Below, piece after piece: positions 57,564-64,000 of a stretch of 64,000 nucleotides of DNA (positions are counted from its first letter, which is position 1; each line of letters begins with the position of its first letter). Source of the stretch: Miscanthus floridulus (lineage: Eukaryota > Streptophyta > Magnoliopsida > Poales > Poaceae); assembly GCF_019320115.1 (NCBI RefSeq), contig NC_089588.1, positions 119,276,015 to 119,340,014 of the forward strand, read 5' to 3'. Both the position numbers and the translations under genes were made by a program. A model generated the notes under the pieces. That model saw only the letters and a list, made by a program, of their open reading frames with translations. It did not search any database and was not told the origin of the DNA.

Positions 57564-60500
57564 ATGGAGTTCGAGACCGCCGCCGCCGCCCTGGCCGGCG
57601 ACGAGCTGCGGCGGCTCCTCGCCGCCACCCTCAGTCCCGACAAGGCGTCGGTGGACGCCGCCGCTGCGGGCCTCGACGCGCTCGCTGCGGACCTACGCTT
57701 CCCCCTCGCCATCCTCGCCGTCGCCGCAGGTACCCCCACCCTTCCTTGCTCCAGCCGCTGCTTGAAATTGTAGCTATGCTTCCGCTCCAGCTCTAGTTCC
57801 GTGCCGTCTTACGAAAGCTTGCGCCTTTAATTTCTCTACTTGGAGCTCAATTTTGGGGATCCCGTGTGTGGATTCTGTTCCGGGCTTCCCGCGGTGTAGC
57901 CGCTGTGGTTGGCATGGGCTGGTCTCTTATTTCACTGTAATTCCGTGAAAAATAATGCCTTTTCCCCTTCGGGAATTAATACCTTGCGTGGCTCTAATGA
58001 TGCGACTGGTAGCTCTGAGTGTTTGATGCGTATAGGCGTATAAGCTACAGTAAGCTGGCACGCACTACACCTAAAATCCTCCTGAATTTTACTAAAACTT
58101 AGCCATGTACCATGTGTGGATTTTGTTTATGCACGTTGAAAGACCAAATTTAGGAAAATCATGGATTGAAGGATACGAATGAATTCACCAACTATGGCCA
58201 TGGGTATAATTCAATCGATTGCAAGTCACATGTTTTTTTACTTGGGATTGGGAAAGATAAAGCAGAAGTTAGATATTATTTACTTCTGAAAGTCTGGTGA
58301 TTATGTTCTTACTATTTGTGATGCGGTCATAGGGGATGGTGATCAGGGGATGAGAGTCGCTGCAGCGACATACTTGAAAAATTTTACCCGGCGCAATTTG
58401 GAAAGCAGTCTGTTTTCGTCTGAGCTTTACAAGGAGTTCCGTGACCAACTTGCCCAGGCTTTGCTTCGAGTGGAACCTGCAATTTTTCGAGTGCTGATTG
58501 AAGTTGTAAGTCTTTACTCTTATATCCCTCAAACGCCCTGTGGTTAGAGCTCTGTTTTGTATGTTTTATTTATGGTTGTTTTGCTAACGGATTACAATAT
58601 CTTCTGACCAGTTCCGCCAAGTCGTTGAAAAAGATTTTGTCAAGGATAACTTGTGGCCTGAGCTTATCCCTCAGTTGAAATTAGTGATCCAGAGCAGCAA
58701 TCTAGTTAGTCCAGGCCAGCATCCTGAGTGGAATACAATTAATGCTCTCAAAGTACTTCAATCTGTTGTTAGACCCTTCCAGGTACATCTCTTGCTTTCT
58801 ATGCTTATGGCATTTTTTGAAAACCACCTGTTTCACCCTCTGTTTTATCTCGAGAAGCATGAACATATGATTGTGACTTTGACGTCTATACAGTGTAGCC
58901 CTTGTATCATCCACAGTTACCAATTTCTTGTTCAGTGTAGTCACTAGCTTTCCTATGAATAAAACTGAAAGCTGATTCCTTTCTTTTTGGAGTTTACTTT
59001 TTATCCTTATTCCCCGGTATACTCTGTTTGAGATGCTATACTCATAACTTAGCATTTCAATACACTAGTAAGTTAAGTATGCTGCTATCAGATCTGTACT
59101 GTCCACACTAATTTATTTAGTTCTATTCACTGATGTTCCATAATTCACCCATAGTATTTTAATATGTTGCATATTTAATTTTTCTAATTTGTGTCATCTT
59201 ACAGTATTTCTTGAATCCAAAAGTTACAAAAGAGCCTGTTCCACAACAGTTGGAGCAAATTGCAGCAGAGATTCTTGTACCATTGCAAGTGACATTCCAT
59301 CACTTCTCTGACAAGGTATTATGTTTGTGCACTCTGTTTTTAGTTAAATGTTACAGCCAGCTAGTTCTTTTCTGTTGAACATTTATGGTGTGTGCAATAG
59401 GTTCTGTCGTCACCTGATGGGACTAACATGGAATATGAGCAGCTCCTACTCATCACATGCAAATGCATGTATTTCACTGTAAGCCCTGTTTTCATTTCCT
59501 ATTCCTTTTGTATTAACAATGTCATCACGACATTTTCTTGAATTATGACAACAACGTAATTAAGGCGAAAAAGAAAACCACAAATTTGCTATCAGAAAGC
59601 TAAGTATCATTTGCAGGAATATATTTAATATTGCCAATTATTAAAATCTCGGAAGGTAAATCAATGAAATGGTGGGTTGAGTTGTTTAGCTTCATGTCTG
59701 TTTATGGTGGTAGTATAGGATTTCTATATTGGGCTTGAATTTTCCATTTTAGTTTCTAAATCCATTAGTTGCTTCTCTGTGCATTGACACTTGTGGTGCA
59801 GCACTGCAGCTTATCAAATTTGTGGCATGCATGTTGTTAAGTGCTAACCTTTTCTCATGGGTATCTAATTGTTATACTCTTGCAGGTGAGGTCATACATG
59901 CCATCTAGGGTTAAACAAATTTTGCCTTCCTTTTGCAAAGACATGTTCCGTATACTAGATTCTTTGAACTTTAATAGTCTTATTGAGGATGGACCTACCA
60001 TGAGGCTCAAGATTGCAAAGAGGTGTCTTATTATATTTTGCGCACTTGTTACACGTCACCGGAAACATGCAGATAAGTATGTACTTTGGCCTTTACTATT
60101 CTTCTTTTCTAGCATATTTTCCATTTTACCTATGCGGCTATGCTCCAATATTTTCTTCAAAACTTATGCTCTGATGTTCTCAGCCAGATGCCACATATTG
60201 TCAACTGCGCAATCAAAATATCAAAACAAAGCATTCATTTAAGTGTAAGTTCTATAAGAATTTAATTATTTGTGCAAAAGGATGGAGACTAGCATTCTGA
60301 GTCAATGCTGACATTCTAGATTAATGAATGTTGGAATAATTGTTTTTAATTCTTATTGGATGAGATCCTAAGATAGCCAAATGATTGCAGAAACTTGACT
60401 CTCTCCCCAATCGGATTTTTTCATTAGCATTTGATGTGATTTCTCGAGTTTTGGAAACAGGACCGGTAAGTATCTGCACCAAATAGTTGAGATGATATTT

Positions 60501-63500
60501 CTCTCATATGTTCAAAAATTGATGTCCATCTGCTCCCTTTGTTTGAAGGGATGGCGACTAGTTTCACCACATTTTTCTTCACTTCTTGATTCAGCAATTT
60601 TTCCAGCATTAGCGTTGAATGAGAAGGTTAGCTCCCTATCTTTTGGTCATAAATAACACCATGCCCAATATGCACTACTTTTGTCCAAAGTCCTAACTTT
60701 TGTCTATAATAGGATATTGCAGAATGGGAGGAGGATACTGATGAGTATATGCAGAAGAATCTTCCTTCTGAACTTGTAAGGACAGGATTCATCGTTTCTA
60801 GTTTTTTTTCCTGGTGTTCCTTCTGTTGCTGATATATTTATTGGCAGGATGACATTTCAGGATGGACTGAGGATTTGTTCACTGCCAGAAAAAGTGCAAT
60901 CAATTTACTTGGTGTTATAGCGCTGTCAAAGGTTGTGATTCATTTTTTATTCTAGTTTGTTGAACACACATAGTACTGAGTTCAGGCTGAGCAAAACATT
61001 TTAAAAGATTGTTTTGCTATATTGTAATTCATAACTTACTCATTGTATATCAAGCGATTTCAGTGGCTACATGCACAATCTTCCAAATTCATACACATTT
61101 GCTATTTTTCACTGAACCATGTAGTTTGTTGAATTAAAATAAAATGTGGAGCTGGTGGTATCATTTACTTACATTTTTTTTTGGTTTCAGGGTCCACCAG
61201 TTGCATCTGCAGCATCCAAGCGTAAGAAAGGTGATAAAAGTAAAGGGAAATCTGAAAGGAGCTCAATTGGGGAGTTATTGGTCATCCCATTCCTGTCAAA
61301 ATTTCCTATACCTTCCCATGGTGAAGATGCATCATCAATGGCAGTGCGGAAGTAAGATCATAAGAATCAATTGTCTTTATCATAAAAGAAAGGATTACAT
61401 ACGTTTAGACATAACACTATGTTTATTTACTTTACTCTTATCCTGATGTACTAAACGGTTTCATTTCAGTTATTTTGGAGTTTTGATGGCATATGGAGGC
61501 CTCCAAGATGTAAGATTTTTAAATTATATCCTTCTAATGTGTCTTATTTTATGAATTTATTTTATAAGAAATGCTAATTCATTTCAGTATCCATCTTGCA
61601 GTTTCTGACTGAAAAGAAAGATTTGACAATTACTTTGATCAGGAACCGGATTCTTCCATTATATTCTTTGGATCCATGCAGCCCATATTTGATTTCAACG
61701 GCTAATTGGGTTATTGGTCAGCTTGCTATATGCCTACCAGAGGTTACATGCTTTCCCTGTTTTTTAATTCCACCATCCCATAGGACATGCTGGATCAAAG
61801 TAAAGGCTTCATGTAACATGTATATTCCTGTAGATTATATATTTGGCTTTCTAATTCTTGTTTGCTTACCTGTAGGACATGAGTACTAGTATTTATCAGT
61901 CCTTAATGAAGGCGTTGACGATGGAGGATGTGGAGGACATAAATTGTTATCCAGTTTGTGCCTCTGCTTCTGGTGCTATTGCAGAACTCATCGAGGTAAG
62001 AGTCAATGCAGTATTTTCCATTGTAGTCGACTTGCACCTGGAAGTATAAACTGAAATATTTTGTCTCTGATTTTTTTTCAGAATAGTTATGCTCCACCTG
62101 ACTGGCTTGTTCTTTTGCAAGTGGTTGTTAAAAGAATAAGTACCGGAGACGAAAATGAGTCTGCTTTTCTGTTTAAGCTTCTGGGCACAATAGTTGAGGG
62201 TGGACAAGAAAAAGTTCTATCTCATATTCCTGAAATTGTGTCTAACACTGCTAATACTGTAATGGAGCTCCTGCCCCCTGTCCCAGATCCTTGGCCTCAG
62301 GTAGTAGTGCATCTTTCTTTTGTGTGGTCAATATTTTGGTACTTTGTGCAAGGAGGTTAAATCACCATATGCCTGCTTTTAATCTTATGATCAGTTATGA
62401 CTTTCATATTAACAATATTATTTCTGGCCTTTGTTAAATTATGGACTAGCTGATTCAGTATACATATTGGTACTAAAAATCGGACACAAGAATCTCAACT
62501 TACCTTGTAAACTTCTTTCAATAGAATAATTAATACGATAAAAATTCATTTGGAACTACTGACAGCTTACTTTTTTAAAAGAAATGCATGTTTCTCAGTC
62601 GTGCCCTTATGATCACCTTTCATCATACCCAGTATTACTGGTGTATTGGATTCCTTGAGGAAATCCCAACAACACTATTTAATATATCTGCTATGTAGGT
62701 TGTTGAACAGGGTTTTGCAGCCCTGGTAGCAATGGTTCAAGCTTGGGAGAGCTCTGCACCAGATGAAAACAAGACACATGAAAAGAGGGTCTGGCAGTCA
62801 GGCCAGTCTGCTATTGCTCAAACAATTTCATTACTGTTACAAAAAGCTTGGTTGTTGCAAGTTGACAATATGGTATGTTACGTTTGCTGTTGACCTGTTG
62901 TCTTGAGGTATTCATGCAGTGAAATTTGCTTGACTGTTTTCAACATTCGTTTCAGGTGAACATCGGTTCTGCATTGCCACCTCCGTCATGTGTAAATGAT
63001 GCTTCTGTGTTACTTGAGTTTGTCATGAGTTCTGTTACTTGCATGGAAGAAACTGCAAGTATGAAGGTCTTTGAGCTGGTAGCTATATGGGCTGACACTA
63101 TTGCTAACTGGGACTCCTGGGAGGAGATGGAGGATCAGGGTGTTTTCAACGCAATTAAAGAAGCTGTCAGTTTCCACCAAAGATTTGACCTTGATGGTTT
63201 CTTCCTGAAAATGCTTCCATCGCAGTCTGAAAATGGTTCACAGAGTTCAGTCATTGGTCGGGTTTCTAATTTTGTGACTAAGGCAATTGCAGCTTACCCA
63301 TCTGCAACATGGAGGGCATGCTCATGCATCCATACACTACTGCACGCTCCAAATTTTCTCCCTTGGAACACAAGATGCTAGAAAAACTATTGCTGAATCC
63401 TTTGCACAAGCAGCATTTTTCCCGCTTCAAGTCTATATCTGACAGTCCTGCTGGGCTATGGAAACCACTATTGTTAGCAATATCTTCATGCTACATTTGC

Positions 63501-63948
63501 TATCCAGATGCCATTGAACAAGTCTTGAACAAATTTGATGGTAATGGTTTTCCAATCTGGACATCTGCATTGGCACAAGTCTCAAGCAGCTCATTCAATC
63601 CTGGCCTGTCATCTGAATCCGAGATCAAGTTAGCTGGTAAGTGGCTATGTACAGATCACTGCATTGTTTTACGCTGTTGATATTTTCTCTCTCTGACATC
63701 CTATGAACATGGGTCATCTTTTAATTGTTTGTTTCCTTGATGCAGTGCTAACATTATCAACTGTGATTAACCATCTTATGTCCCTTTCCATGGGTGGCAC
63801 CAAAGTGTTACAAGACTGCTATGTATCACTGATGGAATCTTGCATTCAGCTGAAGGAAGTTCAAGAGGATGGGGACAATGATGATGACGATGGTGCTGAA
63901 GATCTTGATGATGACGGTGAAGACGAAGACACCGAAGACGATGATGAG
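57564..63948 (+). CDS. SAD2: SAD2/importin-8-like nuclear import receptor (3' end outside the window)
   Basis: Importin-beta family HEAT-repeat carrier; Arabidopsis SAD2 acts in stress, ABA and microRNA responses. Exons: 57564-57729, 58333-58505, 58612-58782, 59205-59315, 59401-59478, 59886-60076, 60184-60244, 60391-60465, 60549-60626, 60713-60775, 60848-60931, 61191-61351, 61470-61509, 61602-61742, 61876-61995, 62082-62300, 62699-62872, 62956-63636, 63746-63948; about 996 codons of an expected ~1,035. The importin-beta N-terminal domain spans exons 1-2 (MRVAAATYLKNFTRRN). The Lys-rich SKRKKGDKSKGKSE loop and the acidic DNDDDDGAEDLDDDGEDED run are typical. The last exon ends GATGAG before GTAATA. 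Two one-base insertions at about 63356-63361 and 63416-63423 shift the frame. Confidence 0.93.
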
Positions 63949-64000
63949 GTAATAGAATGAAGACACTGCTTTCTATATTTTTTTGTCAGGCTTAAGCACA

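Noticed and set aside
63355..63425. A tiny intron in the importin exon instead of two insertions
   Set aside because: The segment between the shifts encodes the expected protein in its own frame and lacks suitable GT..AG borders.

Overview
The window reads as nuclear DNA of a grass (Poaceae). The genes are plant-type and multi-exonic (ATP-citrate lyase subunit A, a SAD2-like importin, a CHY1-like hydrolase). Large nested transposons of grass type fill most of the space: CACTA elements with TTTACCGAGTG or TTACCGCGGCGGGC sub-terminal repeats, a Tat-like Ty3/gypsy element, and PIF/Harbinger elements. I cannot name the species. No rRNA, tRNA or CRISPR array is visible.

Layout, left to right. 1-2064 is part of a large LTR. 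2065-22943 is a decayed CACTA element (CACTA-A) with a TNP2 transposase pseudogene and a multi-exon TNPA-like gene; that second gene is split by a 13.0-kb Tat-like retrotransposon (8242-21255, TSD CCAAG) lying in the opposite orientation and carrying an antisense, intron-containing extra gene. 23658-27988 (minus strand) holds eleven exons of a CHY1/3-hydroxyisobutyryl-CoA hydrolase-like gene with two small CACTA derivatives in its introns; its first ~60 codons were not found. 28140-31241 is a pile of repeats. 31242-42189 is a complete 10.9-kb CACTA element (CACTA-B, TSD TAC) with a nonsense-riddled TNP2 gene and an open second gene ending in a Ulp1-type protease domain. 42591-43402 is a long-TIR foldback MITE.

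43987-51081 (minus strand) is an intact 11-exon ATP-citrate lyase A gene (423 aa). A 4.04-kb, apparently complete PIF/Harbinger element (44442-48485, TSD TTA) sits in its intron 9, five bases from the splice donor. 51205-57560 is intergenic with decayed repeats, a 1.5-kb Harbinger-like element and a possible DUF674 remnant. 57564 to the right edge (plus strand) is a SAD2/importin-8-like gene: 19 exons and 996 codons visible, continuing past the window, with two one-base insertions close together in one exon.

How parts work together: ACLA is half of the cytosolic enzyme making acetyl-CoA from citrate; the CHY1-like protein would act in peroxisomal acyl-CoA breakdown; the importin carries proteins into the nucleus. 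The three are unrelated neighbours, not an operon. A recurring theme is that nearly all nonsense codons in the transposon genes can be explained by single C-to-T changes (CGA to TGA, CAG to TAG, CAA to TAA), as expected of methylated, silenced elements.
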